Shown: one piece after another, positions 10,139 to 19,019 of the stretch
How the letters are laid out: each line of letters opens with the position of its first letter
Numbering within the stretch: the first letter of the stretch is position 1
From: an uncultured SAR86 cluster bacterium
GTDB lineage: Bacteria; Pseudomonadota; Gammaproteobacteria; Magnimaribacterales; D2472
Direction: 5' to 3'
DNA: 38,089 bases
Assembly: GCA_902624425.1 (NCBI GenBank)
Contig: CACNXK010000008.1
Location: forward strand, 1-38,089
Program-made: the position numbers and the translations under genes
The notes under the pieces: generated by a model
The model's input: the letters and a program-made list of their open reading frames with translations, nothing else
What the model was told of the DNA's origin: nothing
Databases searched by the model: none

Positions 10139-11638
10139 TTAGGAAAGAATATGATCTAGGAGAAGTGGTACTGGTCTTCCAGTTCCACCTTTTTCATTCC
10201 CTTTAACCCACGCAGTTCCAGCAATATCTAAGTGAGCCCAGCTATAGTCTTCAGTAAACTTTGATAAGAAACATGCAGCAGTTACAGTGCCGGCACCGGC
10301 ACCACCTATATTAGCTAAATCTGCAAAATTTGTTTTAGTGCATGCCTTATACTCATCCCAAAGAGGTAATTGCCAAGCTCTATCACCAGAATTTTCACCA
10401 GCTTGAAGCAACTTATCAGCAAGCTTTTGATCATTTGCCATTAACCCAGTAGCAAAGTTACCAAGAGCAACAACACACGCTCCAGTTAATGTAGCAATAT
10501 CAATTACATGAGCAGGCTTATATCTTTTGACATAAGTGAGAGCATCACAAAGAACAAGTCTTCCCTCCGCATCCGTATTAAGAATCTCAATTGTTTGTCC
10601 TGACATCGAGGTTACAACATCTCCAGGCTTTGTAGCATGTGCAGAAGGCATATTTTCAGCACAAGCAAGTAAACCTATAACATTGACCTTTGCATTTAAT
10701 CTAGCAAGAGCAATCATTACGCCAAATACTGAAGCTGCACCACACATATCCCACTTCATTTCATCCATTGCTGGAGAGGGCTTCAAGGAAATACCCCCAG
10801 TATCAAAAGTTATACCCTTTCCAACAAGCACAATTGGTTTTTCACCTTTTTTTCCACCCTTATGCTCAATAGTCATCATTCTGGAAGGCTCGTCACTACC
10901 TCTTCCAACGCTTAGGAAAGAACCCATTTTAAGTTTAGCCAAGTCTTTTTCATTGAAGCTAGAAATTTTCAACTTTGGAAAAGGCTTCTTTAACGCCTTA
11001 ACTTTTTTCTCAATTATTCTTGGAGTACAAAGGTTCGCAGGCATATCTCCAAGATGTTTTGCTGCATTCATACCCTCACCAGCAGCGAATCCTACTTTTG
11101 CTGAATTTTTAAGTTTTTTAAGAGATGAAGCAGATACTGATCCAACAATAATTGATGCTCTTTTGAGGCTAGGTTTTACGACTGTTTTATTTTTTGAGCT
11201 TCCAAAAATATATGCTGATGCTTCTATTTGCCTGCAACAAGCTTCAATCATCCAATTATCATCTCTATTCTTAAGAGTTTTGCATGCAAACATTACTGAA
11301 ATATCTTGCTTCCCAAGTGAATTTGCGACCTTGGATATTGATTTAAAAAAGTTTAACCACACGTATGTATCTGATTTTTCAGGAGTTTTCATGAGAAGAA
11401 TTTCTTTAGATGAAACTCCAGCAACACTATGAAGATTTAGAGATTTAGCTTTTGATTTCATTAAGGAATTTATTGATCCAAAAAGACCTCCTTTAGAAAC
11501 TTTATCTAAATGAACTAATAAATTATTTTTCTTAGCAGTTTTATCTACAAGGATTACTAATAGAGAGGATTTATCCTTAGCAAGCTCTCTTCCTGAAAGA
11601 TTCTTTACTGAAATACTATTTAATACTCTATAACTCAT
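10139..11638 (-). CDS. pepA: Leucyl aminopeptidase (M17, PepA)
   Basis: A two-metal aminopeptidase that trims N-terminal residues from peptides; E. coli PepA also binds DNA. Metal ligands can be placed on the M17 pattern: Lys274, Asp279, Asp297, Asp356 and Glu358. Catalytic Lys286 and Arg360 lie within GKGITFDTGGISLK and the family signature NTDAEGRL (354-361). Its 499 residues compare with 503 in E. coli. A good Shine-Dalgarno, TAGGAGA, precedes the ATG. It is divergent from lptFG exactly as in E. coli, but valS follows directly, where E. coli has holC in between. It may share transcripts with valS. Confidence 0.96.
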   Translation of the reverse strand: MSYRVLNSISVKNLSGRELAKDKSSLLVILVDKTAKKNNLLVHLDKVSKGGLFGSINSLMKSKAKSLNLHSVAGVSSKEILLMKTPEKSDTYVWLNFFKSISKVANSLGKQDISVMFACKTLKNRDDNWMIEACCRQIEASAYIFGSSKNKTVVKPSLKRASIIVGSVSASSLKKLKNSAKVGFAAGEGMNAAKHLGDMPANLCTPRIIEKKVKALKKPFPKLKISSFNEKDLAKLKMGSFLSVGRGSDEPSRMMTIEHKGGKKGEKPIVLVGKGITFDTGGISLKPSPAMDEMKWDMCGAASVFGVMIALARLNAKVNVIGLLACAENMPSAHATKPGDVVTSMSGQTIEILNTDAEGRLVLCDALTYVKRYKPAHVIDIATLTGACVVALGNFATGLMANDQKLADKLLQAGENSGDRAWQLPLWDEYKACTKTNFADLANIGGAGAGTVTAACFLSKFTEDYSWAHLDIAGTAWVKGNEKGGTGRPVPLLLDHILS

Positions 11639-11700
11639 GAAATTCTCCTACTTCAACATTGTTAATATATTTATTGTAATGCATCATACTTACTAAAGGC

Positions 11701-12813
11701 ATGTTTAAAAAGAATATTCTTTATAAAAGCATTAACCTTGAAGTCTTTAAAAACTTTTTAGGATGCTTAACCATTTTATTTATCCTTGTAGCTAGCTCAA
11801 GGTTACTGGGATATTTTGATAAATCAATTGCGGGTAATCTAGAGTCAGAATTAATTCTTTCTATTTTAATTTTTAGATCGCCAGAATTTATAAATCTTCT
11901 CTTACCCCTAAGTTTATATTTATCAGTGCTAATTGTCCTTGGAAGACTTTACACAGATAATGAAATTTATTCTTTCTACTCAGCTGGATACTCACAAATT
12001 ACTTTTATAAGATCTTTTCTACCCCAAACATTGGTCTTATCTTTAATATCAGTTTTTCTTAGTTTTTATATAACCCCAGATTTTGAAAAGAGGGCAGATG
12101 AGGTGCTCAATTATTCTACTCTTGAGAAAAAACTAAACTTATTAAATGAGAATGAACTTAGCCTTATCTCAAATAATTCATATCTATTTTTTACTAAAAG
12201 AGATGGAGAAAACTTTAATCAAAGTATTTTTATTGAAGATGCTGATCAAGGAATTTCTGTCATATCAGCAGAAAAGCTTAAGCTAATAGAAAATAATCAA
12301 GTTACAAATTTTGAATTTGAAGATGGAAAAATTTTTATAAATATTGGTAAATCTAATTCTTTGACTAGTTCCTTTAAAAGTCTGAAAACTGATTTTAAAA
12401 AAAGTCAAACCCAACAAGAGACCTTCGAAAAAGTTTTTAACATTGATGATCTTTCTGAGAAGGCTAAATTTGAATGGGCACTTGCAATACCAATAATGAT
12501 TATAAATTTAATGATTCTAGGAGTATGTCTTTCAGGATCAGCCCCAAGGCAAGGAAGGATGATATCTCTCTTACCTGGCCTTGTAACCTTCTTCTTGTAT
12601 TTAAGCTTTTTAATTATCTTTAGAGATGGTATTTCAGAGGGCAAGCCTTTTGCCTATTTTGGAATGTGGCCTATTCATTTGTTTGTTTTGTTAATTTCAG
12701 TTCTAGTTTTTATAAAGGGCGGGGAGGATCTTGATACCTTTTTATCAAAAACCAATATCACTCGAGTGCTTATGCTACTTGTGTTACTTATTATTTTATT
12801 ATGGCTGATCTAA
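11701..12813 (+). CDS. lptF: LPS export permease LptF with an extra C-terminal hydrophobic segment
   Basis: Inner-membrane half of the LptB2FG ABC exporter that extracts LPS and passes it to LptC. Three N-terminal membrane segments (about 12-32, 58-80, 101-123) are followed by a periplasmic beta-jellyroll (about 124-262), then segments at about 264-284, 292-312 and 323-341. GRLYTDNEIYSFYSAGYS (81-98) matches the conserved cytoplasmic coupling-helix region that contacts LptB. After a hydrophilic link (GGEDLDTFLSKTNITR) the protein ends in a seventh hydrophobic stretch (about 355-370), which E. coli LptF does not have. The 370 residues are normal overall. It overlaps lptG by 13 bases. A short AAAGG precedes the ATG. 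Confidence 0.9.
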   Translation: MFKKNILYKSINLEVFKNFLGCLTILFILVASSRLLGYFDKSIAGNLESELILSILIFRSPEFINLLLPLSLYLSVLIVLGRLYTDNEIYSFYSAGYSQITFIRSFLPQTLVLSLISVFLSFYITPDFEKRADEVLNYSTLEKKLNLLNENELSLISNNSYLFFTKRDGENFNQSIFIEDADQGISVISAEKLKLIENNQVTNFEFEDGKIFINIGKSNSLTSSFKSLKTDFKKSQTQQETFEKVFNIDDLSEKAKFEWALAIPIMIINLMILGVCLSGSAPRQGRMISLLPGLVTFFLYLSFLIIFRDGISEGKPFAYFGMWPIHLFVLLISVLVFIKGGEDLDTFLSKTNITRVLMLLVLLIILLWLI

Positions 12814-13802
12814 TAGGAATCTTTTCAAGACACATAATAATCAGAACTTTTACAATTACTGTATTTGTCTATTTGGGTATCACTGCTCTCGATTTAATTT
12901 TCTCAATCATTGGTGATGCAGAAGATTTAAACAATGAATTTAATTTAAATGATTTAATCACAATAACTTTATACGGTTTGTTACATGATTCAATGGATTA
13001 CATTCAAGGATCATGCCTATTAGGCGCTTTGATTTCACTAGGCCTTTTTAATAGAGACGGAAACTTGACTGTAATCCGATCAAATGGATTATCTCCAATC
13101 AAGATATCAACGATTTTTGCACTCGGGCCAATTATTTTCTCATTGATTATGGTTTCTTTGGATAACAAAATTTTTATTCAAGCTGCAAATTATGCAGAGA
13201 CATATGAGCAACAAAAAAATAAAAATCAAAATGATATAAATTTTTCTTGGATAAAAGATGGAAATAAATTATTACGATATTCATCAAAAAATGATTTGGT
13301 CATTCTTAATCCAACATTGATAACCCTAGATGAAAACGGTTTCATAATAGAAATAAATTCATCTGAACAAGCACAATTCTCAAATGGCTATATAAATTTT
13401 GATAAATCTGAATTTATATTTTCGGTGCCAGAAGATGAAAATTTAGATAGATCAAATGTTGGGAAGATATCTATTGGAGATTTAGCGACCTATTTAAAAG
13501 AAAAAAAAATTGATAGAAAGCAAAGTAATTTTGTAAAGGTTGAATTTATAAAAAGACTCTTACTACCTTTTTCAGTTTTATTTTTAATTTTGACCGCAGC
13601 AATGCTATTTTTTAGGTCTCAAAGGAATAAATCTTTTGGACCATATGTAGTCGGAGGATTTCTTGGAGCGTTCATTTTTAATCTAATTCAAGAATTTTTT
13701 TTCAGCATGGGCTTAACAATTCAATCAAACATTATAGCTATCTCGCTAATGCCATACTTTTTGCTAATATTCCTTTTTTACTTTTTGTATAAAAGAATTT
13801 AA
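12801..13802 (+). CDS. lptG: LPS export permease LptG
   Basis: Partner of LptF in the LptB2FG transporter. The start has the family look SRHIIIRTFTITVFVYLG, with membrane segments near 10-30, 50-75 and 100-120. NRDGNLTVIRSNGLSPIKI (about 83-101) is the conserved coupling-helix region. A periplasmic jellyroll occupies about 125-235, and three C-terminal membrane segments follow, with SFGPYVVGGFLGAFIFNLIQ in the middle one. At 333 residues it is somewhat shorter than E. coli LptG (360). It is translationally coupled to lptF by the overlap, and its stop overlaps the convergent RDD gene by 4 bases. Confidence 0.92.
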   Translation: MADLIGIFSRHIIIRTFTITVFVYLGITALDLIFSIIGDAEDLNNEFNLNDLITITLYGLLHDSMDYIQGSCLLGALISLGLFNRDGNLTVIRSNGLSPIKISTIFALGPIIFSLIMVSLDNKIFIQAANYAETYEQQKNKNQNDINFSWIKDGNKLLRYSSKNDLVILNPTLITLDENGFIIEINSSEQAQFSNGYINFDKSEFIFSVPEDENLDRSNVGKISIGDLATYLKEKKIDRKQSNFVKVEFIKRLLLPFSVLFLILTAAMLFFRSQRNKSFGPYVVGGFLGAFIFNLIQEFFFSMGLTIQSNIIAISLMPYFLLIFLFYFLYKRI

Positions 13803-14224
13803 TAAGAAACAATTATTGTTTTAGATAAATAATCACTTAATGATTTTTTATCTTTATTCAGGTGCCTTAAAAGTAGGGGAATCCCTGCTAATGAAAGTGT
13901 AAGGGTGTTCATAAAGAATCTTATGACTGTTTGAAGCAAGGTTATTGGTTTTCCATTTTCAGAAACTATTCTTAATTTCCATGATGACATTCCAAGAGTC
14001 TTACCACCATAGATCCAGAACATTGCAAAATAAAGCCATGTACTAAAAATTACAAGGCTCATTCCAATTATGGGATTGAGTGATGATATTTCTTGAGTGA
14101 AGAGAAACTTTATACCCAAAGCTATTGAGCCAACAAGAAACCATACTCCCAACATCAGGAGTGAGTCATAAATAGTTGAGGCAATTATCCTCAACGTCGA
14201 AACTTTTTTATTTGTTCGTTCCAT
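13799..14224 (-). CDS. RDD family membrane protein
   Basis: A 141-residue protein with about three membrane segments (near 14-35, 50-75 and 100-118). The RDD core is recognisable as YDSLLMLGVWF (18-28) and WIYGGKTLGMSSWKLRIV (70-87), where the conserved GKTLGM motif sits. RDD proteins are found widely beside lptFG in Gammaproteobacteria; their role is not settled, and ion transport has been proposed for some. The gene is divergent from the POT transporter with a 40-base gap. On its own strand a TACTAT sequence ends 7 bases before the ATG, so its mRNA may have almost no leader. Confidence 0.85.
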   Translation of the reverse strand: MERTNKKVSTLRIIASTIYDSLLMLGVWFLVGSIALGIKFLFTQEISSLNPIIGMSLVIFSTWLYFAMFWIYGGKTLGMSSWKLRIVSENGKPITLLQTVIRFFMNTLTLSLAGIPLLLRHLNKDKKSLSDYLSKTIIVSY

Positions 14225-14227
14225 TTT

Positions 14228-14236
14228 TGGTATAGT
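14228..14236 (+). promoter_or_regulatory. Extended -10 candidate for the POT transporter gene
   Basis: TGGTATAGT fits TGnTATAAT with one mismatch and ends 28 bases before the ATG at 14265. It overlaps the palindrome TAGTACTA (14233-14240), which gives a -10-like TACTAT on the opposite strand for the RDD gene. Confidence 0.45.
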
Positions 14237-14264
14237 ACTAAATTATTATCAAAAATAAATTATT

Positions 14265-15740
14265 ATGCATACTTCTTCAGACATATTAGGTCATCCAAAA
14301 GGATTATTCGTTTGCTTTGCAACTGAAATGTGGGAGAGATTCTCTTACTACGGAATGAGAGCTCTTCTGATACTTTACTTAACAAAGCATTGGGAGTTTT
14401 CAGATGCCACAAGTTATCTTATTTATGGCGCCTATACATCATTGGTATACATAATGCCGGTTTTTGGGGGAATGTTAGCTGATCAAATATTAGGATCAAA
14501 GAAAGCTGTGACCTATGGCGCAATTCTTTTAGTTTTTGGTCATTTAGGCATGACTGTCGAGAGTAATGAACAAATCTTTTATCTCTCTTTAGCATTAATT
14601 GTTTCTGGAGTTGGATTTTTAAAACCAAATATATCGACAATGGTTGGTGCCTTGTATGAGGAAGGTGATCCAAGACGAGATTCAGGATTTACTATTTTTT
14701 ATATGGGCATAAATATAGGTGCATTTACTGCCACTCTTTTATGCGGATATCTCGGAGAAGAAATAGGCTGGGCATGGGGCTTTGGGGCTGCTGGAATTGG
14801 AATGCTGCTAGGGCTAATGATATTTCTTTGGGGACAAAAATATCTTGAAGGTTTAGCTGAGCCTCCCTCAGAACAATATAAAGAAAAAAGAGGTGGAATC
14901 ACATTTGAGAATTGGGCTTACATTTCTGGTATTGTTATGGTTTTAACTACATGGTTTCTTGTCCAAAATTCTCAACTTGTTGGACAACTTCTTGGAGGTT
15001 TTGGCTTTATATTTATTGGAGCATGGCTTTTGTATGCTTTATTAAAATGTGATCCTGAAGAGCGAGATCGCTTAATTGTTGTTGGCATATTAATTTTATT
15101 TTCATTAATATTTTGGGCACTTTTTGAGCAAGCCGGATCATCGCTCAATATTCTTACTGATAGAGGAGTGGATAGAGTAATTTTTGGCTGGGAAGTACCT
15201 GCCTCTATGTTTCAATCATTAAATGCAGGCTTTATTTTTACAATAGCGCCTCTCTTTGCTCTCCTTTGGATAGCGCTTGCAAAAAGAAACATGGAACCTT
15301 CGACTCCAATTAAGTTTTCAATTGGAATCGTTCTTGTTGGATTAGGCTTTTTGGCGCTTGTTTATGGAATGCAATCTTCCGAAGGGCTTCAGACTGGGGT
15401 TATTTGGATTATATTAATATATCTTTTACATACATTGGGTGAGCTTTGTCTTTCACCTGTTGGATTATCATCAGTAACTAAATTATCACCTCAGAGAATA
15501 GTTGGATTTATGATGGGTATGTGGTTTTTTGCATCAGCTGCTGGTAATTACGTAGCTGGATTAATCGCAAGGGCAACCTCATCAGAAAATTCAGGTGTAT
15601 CAGGAGAAGTATATAATTTAGCTCAGAAGCAATCATTCATAGATGTTTATACCGATGTAGGTTTAATGGCGATTGGGTGTGGAGTATTACTGGCTTTAAT
15701 TACTCCTTTGCTGAAAAAATTAATGCATGGTTCCAGCTAA
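14265..15740 (+). CDS. Proton-dependent oligopeptide transporter (POT/PTR family)
   Basis: An inner-membrane major-facilitator symporter that takes up di- and tripeptides with protons. The family motif EMWERFSYYGMRALL (residues 21-35) contains the ExxERFxYY proton/peptide site. FYMGINIGAFTATLLCGYLGE is the PTR2 signature region. Around ten to fourteen hydrophobic segments can be seen over 491 residues, and FEQAGSSLNILTDRGVD matches the later family motif. It resembles DtpA/DtpB. With pepA nearby it fits peptide scavenging. Its 3' end overlaps a small basic ORF in another frame. Confidence 0.93.
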   Translation: MHTSSDILGHPKGLFVCFATEMWERFSYYGMRALLILYLTKHWEFSDATSYLIYGAYTSLVYIMPVFGGMLADQILGSKKAVTYGAILLVFGHLGMTVESNEQIFYLSLALIVSGVGFLKPNISTMVGALYEEGDPRRDSGFTIFYMGINIGAFTATLLCGYLGEEIGWAWGFGAAGIGMLLGLMIFLWGQKYLEGLAEPPSEQYKEKRGGITFENWAYISGIVMVLTTWFLVQNSQLVGQLLGGFGFIFIGAWLLYALLKCDPEERDRLIVVGILILFSLIFWALFEQAGSSLNILTDRGVDRVIFGWEVPASMFQSLNAGFIFTIAPLFALLWIALAKRNMEPSTPIKFSIGIVLVGLGFLALVYGMQSSEGLQTGVIWIILIYLLHTLGELCLSPVGLSSVTKLSPQRIVGFMMGMWFFASAAGNYVAGLIARATSSENSGVSGEVYNLAQKQSFIDVYTDVGLMAIGCGVLLALITPLLKKLMHGSS

Positions 15741-15855
15741 TAAAAGAAGAGACCCGGTTAAGAAAAATATGGATAAGTTCCATAAACCTAAAACTCATAA
15801 AGATAAATCCAAATACAATAGAAAAGAAAAATCTAAGCTGATTGATGAACTTTAA
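15727..15855 (+). CDS. Small highly basic protein, 42 residues
   Basis: An ATG at 15727, inside the last codons of the POT gene, opens a 42-codon frame ending TAA at 15853-15855, 23 bases inside the convergent dapE gene. The product, MVPANKRRDPVKKNMDKFHK and onward, is Lys/Arg-rich with an acidic end (LIDEL) and no hydrophobic segment. The spacing N/D-P-V-x-K-N-x-x-K-F-x-K-x-x-x-H-x-D-x-x-K is reminiscent of tiny basic proteins in gammaproteobacterial genomes ('RNPVAKHAHKFNKAxxHxDRKK'). That comparison is from memory. Such proteins may bind nucleic acid or the ribosome, but no function is claimed. It accounts for the whole gap between the POT gene and dapE. Confidence 0.55.
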   Translation: MVPANKRRDPVKKNMDKFHKPKTHKDKSKYNRKEKSKLIDEL

Positions 15856-16969
15856 TTAGTATTTTTTTATATATTTCTTTCAAAGTATTAAGGTCTTCAA
15901 TGTCAACATGCTCATCAATTTGATGGATGGTTTTATTAAGCGGTCCAAGTTCAACAATCTCTGAACCCATAGGCGCGACCCATCTACCATCGGATGTTCC
16001 CCCACCATTATCGATTCTGGTATCAATATTGTTTATATCCTTAATTGCAGATCTAACGATATCAATAAAATCAGTTTTAGACGTCAAAAATGGAAGAGCA
16101 CTAAGTGTCCAATTAACCTCATATTTCATTTTGGATTTTTTTAGAACTGTTTCAAACTTTTCTTTAAGTTGATCTGGAGAAGATTCAGGAGAAAATCTAA
16201 AATTGAAATTCATTTCCAATAGACCAGGAACTACATTTTCCGCCCCCGTTCCAGATTTAATATTTGAAACTTGAAAGCTTGTTGGATCAAAATTTTCATT
16301 TCCGTGATCCCATTCCATATTTTTTAAATCCTCTAATGTTTTCCCAATACCTAAAATTGGATTTAATGCTTGTTTTGGATATGCAACATGCCCCTGGATG
16401 CCAAAGACTTTTAAATTTCCTGACAGCGATCCTCTTCTTCCTATTCTGATAACATCACCAACTTGTTTTGATGAGCTTGGTTCGCCAATTAAGCAGAAAT
16501 CTATAAATTGCCCATTCTCTATCATCTCATTTATAACCCTATCAACTTTACCATTTTCTAATTTACCTTCTTCATTGCTATTTAATAAAATCATTATGTT
16601 GAAATTAGGATTTTTATAATCTAAAAGGAATTCTTTTAATGCAGATATGAAACAAGATACACCACCCTTCATATCAGCTGCTCCTCTTCCATATATTTTG
16701 TTATCAACGATCTCACCAGAAAAGGGCGGAACAGTCCATTCACTCTCAGGTCCTGGTGGAACAACATCGGTATGACCTAAAAAACAAAATGTTTTATTTT
16801 TTGAATTCCCATTGGTTATGATTAAGTTACTAATATTTTTGTACTTAGTTTCTTTAAATGAAAAGTTTAGGCCATCAAATTCTTTTTTAATCACCTCAAA
16901 ACATCCATTATCGTTTGGGCTAACAGATTCAATTTCAATCAACTTTTTTAGAAGTTCTAAGTTACTCAT
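15833..16969 (-). CDS. dapE: Succinyl-diaminopimelate desuccinylase
   Basis: Cleaves N-succinyl-LL-2,6-diaminopimelate to LL-diaminopimelate and succinate in lysine and peptidoglycan precursor synthesis. The M20 metallohydrolase motifs are present: LGHTDVVPPG with His66 and Asp68, GRGAADMKGG with bridging Asp99, and the acidic pair Glu133-Glu134 in NSNEEG. The family more often has SDEEG at this last site. INNIDTRIDNGGGTSDGRW and GPLNKTIHQIDEHV carry the C-terminal dimer and metal ligands. Its 378 residues compare with 375 in E. coli. The start overlaps the map stop (TAATG), so map-dapE is one unit. Confidence 0.95.
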   Translation of the reverse strand: MSNLELLKKLIEIESVSPNDNGCFEVIKKEFDGLNFSFKETKYKNISNLIITNGNSKNKTFCFLGHTDVVPPGPESEWTVPPFSGEIVDNKIYGRGAADMKGGVSCFISALKEFLLDYKNPNFNIMILLNSNEEGKLENGKVDRVINEMIENGQFIDFCLIGEPSSSKQVGDVIRIGRRGSLSGNLKVFGIQGHVAYPKQALNPILGIGKTLEDLKNMEWDHGNENFDPTSFQVSNIKSGTGAENVVPGLLEMNFNFRFSPESSPDQLKEKFETVLKKSKMKYEVNWTLSALPFLTSKTDFIDIVRSAIKDINNIDTRIDNGGGTSDGRWVAPMGSEIVELGPLNKTIHQIDEHVDIEDLNTLKEIYKKILIKVHQSA

Positions 16970-17739
16970 TAAAAATTCTCTTCATCTCTTTTGGTAAGAA
17001 CATCGCAACCATCAGATGTAATTGCAATTGTATGCTCCCACTGTGCAGAATTTCTGCCATCTTTTGTTTCGACTGTCCATCCGTCCGAAAGTACTTTAGT
17101 AAATTTAGTTCCTTGATTAATCATCGGTTCGATTGTAAAACACATTCCCTCAATGAGCTTAATTCCTGTACCTGGCTTTCCAAAATGTAAGACTTGAGGA
17201 TCTTCATGATAGACCCTCCCAATTCCATGTCCACAATAATCTTCAACAACACTATAGTGATTCTTTTCAGCATGACTCTGTATAACATGACCAATATCTC
17301 CTAGTGTGGCACCAGGCTTTGCTACTTCAATAGCTTTATATAAGCATTCTTGCGTAACAGAGACTAATTTTTGATTATGTGGTTGCGCCTTTCCAACTAA
17401 AAACATTTTTGATGTATCTCCATACCATCCATCCTTTAAGACTGTGACATCAATATTAACAATATCATTATCCTTTAAGATTTTTTCTTGGTCTGGTATG
17501 CCATGACAAATGACTTGATTAACACTTATACATGATGTTTTCTCATATCCATTGTAGCCAATATTGGCAGGAATTGCTTTTTGCTCATTGACTATAAAAT
17601 TATGACAAATATTATCTAATTCCCCCGTTGATATCCCAGGTTTTACATACTCGGTAATCATATTAAGAACATCAGCAGCTAGCTGACCAGCATTTCTCAA
17701 TTTCTCTATCTCATTCTTATTTTTTATTGAAATATTCAT
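16969..17739 (-). CDS. map: Methionine aminopeptidase, type I
   Basis: Removes the initiator methionine from nascent proteins. On the pita-bread fold pattern the residues are His79 (CHGIPD), metal ligands Asp97 (NIDVTV), Asp108 (GDTSKMF), His171 (GHGIGRVYHEDP), Glu204 (TIEPM) and Glu235 (QWEHTIAI). The 256 residues fit the short type I form with no N-terminal extension (E. coli 264). It leads a two-gene unit with dapE and is divergent from carA. In E. coli map is next to rpsB-tsf, so this placement differs. Confidence 0.96.
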   Translation of the reverse strand: MNISIKNKNEIEKLRNAGQLAADVLNMITEYVKPGISTGELDNICHNFIVNEQKAIPANIGYNGYEKTSCISVNQVICHGIPDQEKILKDNDIVNIDVTVLKDGWYGDTSKMFLVGKAQPHNQKLVSVTQECLYKAIEVAKPGATLGDIGHVIQSHAEKNHYSVVEDYCGHGIGRVYHEDPQVLHFGKPGTGIKLIEGMCFTIEPMINQGTKFTKVLSDGWTVETKDGRNSAQWEHTIAITSDGCDVLTKRDEENF

Positions 17740-17763
17740 AGTTTTTAGAATATAGCTATAGAC

Positions 17764-17775
17764 TAATTATAATTA
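17764..17775. promoter_or_regulatory. Palindrome with TATAAT on both strands between map and carA
   Basis: TAATTATAATTA is a perfect 12-base palindrome and holds a consensus TATAAT on the plus strand (17768-17773) and on the minus strand (17771-17766). On the minus strand it would start map mRNA about 20 bases before its ATG. A second plus-strand TATAAT lies at 17806-17811, nearer carA. No good -35 is found at 17 bases for any of these, so the assignments are tentative. Confidence 0.4.
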
Positions 17776-17778
17776 TCC

Positions 17779-17791
17779 TTGTAAAGTACAA
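17779..17791. repeat. Short inverted repeat TTGTA-AAG-TACAA, possible operator
   Basis: Two perfect 5-base arms with a 3-base centre lie in the 155-base divergent map/carA region, just beyond the TATAAT palindrome. Position and symmetry suit a regulator site for carAB or map. In such AT-rich DNA a match of this size can arise by chance. Confidence 0.25.
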
Positions 17792-17894
17792 TTTTAATGC
17801 CAGCATATAATTTTAGCTCATTAAAATCTTCAAAAAAAATCTTTTTTTACCACTCTTTTTCTACTAAATCTTCCTTTCCAAGGAGCATATTTTA

Positions 17895-19019
17895 ATGCCA
17901 TTTCCTTGTATTTTAACACTTGAAGACGGGAGTACATTCATCGGTGAAGGCATTGGTGCAGAAAAAGTAGCAATTGGCGAAATTGTCTTCAATACTTCCA
18001 TGACTGGTTATCAAGAAATAATAACTGATCCTTCATACTGTAAACAAATTATTACATTTACTCATCCACATATAGGTAATACCGGCATAAATTCTGAGGA
18101 TAATGAGTCAGATCAAATTTATGCTGAAGGTATTGTCATAAGAAATTATATTTCTGAGCCAAGCAACTTCAGATCTGAAGAAAATCTTCATGAATTTTTA
18201 AAAAGACATAACTCTATTGGTATCTGTGGGATTGATACCAGGAGGTTAACCATTATTCTTAGGGAAAAAGGAGCTTTAAAAGCATGCATAAGTCCATTGT
18301 CAGAAAATAATGAAGAAGCTTCAATTAGTTTGGCAAGAAAATTTGATGGCCTAGAAGGAATGGATTTAGCAAAGGAGGTTTCAACAAAAGATACATATTC
18401 ATGGAACGAGGGAGTTTGGCCAGAGCATAAATCATCAAATAGTGATCTGCATGTCATTGCATATGATTACGGAATCAAAAAAAATATATTAAGACTTCTT
18501 ACAGAGCACGTTGGCAAGGTGACAGTGGTAAATGCAAAATGTGACATAGATGAAGTTTTGGGCATGAAGCCAGATGGCATCTTCTTATCAAATGGTCCAG
18601 GTGATCCAGAGCCATGCGAGTATGCAATTAAAAACATTAAAATGGCACTCAATAAAAAAATACCAATTTTTGGAATCTGTCTTGGGCATCAGCTTCTAGC
18701 GCTTGCAGGTGGAGCAAAAACAGAAAAAATGAAGTTTGGACACCATGGTGCTAATCATCCCGTTCAATCCTTAACAACCAAAGAAGTTCTCATAACCAGC
18801 CAAAATCATGGCTTTGCAGTTAACAAGGACTCATTACCAAATAATATCGAAATTTCTCACATATCATTATTTGATAAATCGATTCAAGGAATTTCATTTA
18901 AAGATAAACCTGCATTCAGCTTTCAGGGGCATCCAGAGGCAAGTCCTGGTCCTCAGGATATTGTAGGTTTATTTAAACAATTTAAAGAAATGATAAATAA
19001 AAATGCCAAAAAGAAATGA
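17895..19019 (+). CDS. carA: Carbamoyl-phosphate synthase small (glutaminase) subunit
   Basis: Hydrolyses glutamine and channels ammonia to CarB for carbamoyl phosphate, feeding pyrimidine and arginine synthesis. The N-terminal CarA domain (about 1-150) starts [15 protein letters not shown]. The class I glutamine amidotransferase domain follows with nucleophile Cys262 in [12 protein letters not shown] and His346/Glu348 in [11 protein letters not shown]. The 374 residues are close to E. coli (382). AAGGAG at 17880-17885, 9 bases from the ATG, is one of the clearest ribosome binding sites in the window and fixes the start. It overlaps carB by 17 bases, so the subunits are coupled. Confidence 0.97.
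   Translation: MPFPCILTLEDGSTFIGEGIGAEKVAIGEIVFNTSMTGYQEIITDPSYCKQIITFTHPHIGNTGINSEDNESDQIYAEGIVIRNYISEPSNFRSEENLHEFLKRHNSIGICGIDTRRLTIILREKGALKACISPLSENNEEASISLARKFDGLEGMDLAKEVSTKDTYSWNEGVWPEHKSSNSDLHVIAYDYGIKKNILRLLTEHVGKVTVVNAKCDIDEVLGMKPDGIFLSNGPGDPEPCEYAIKNIKMALNKKIPIFGICLGHQLLALAGGAKTEKMKFGHHGANHPVQSLTTKEVLITSQNHGFAVNKDSLPNNIEISHISLFDKSIQGISFKDKPAFSFQGHPEASPGPQDIVGLFKQFKEMINKNAKKK

Noticed and set aside
10536-11432. Long open frame (about 298 codons) opposite pepA
   Set aside because: It is fully antisense to pepA, which has complete M17 motifs and family length; the antisense peptide shows no recognisable domain.
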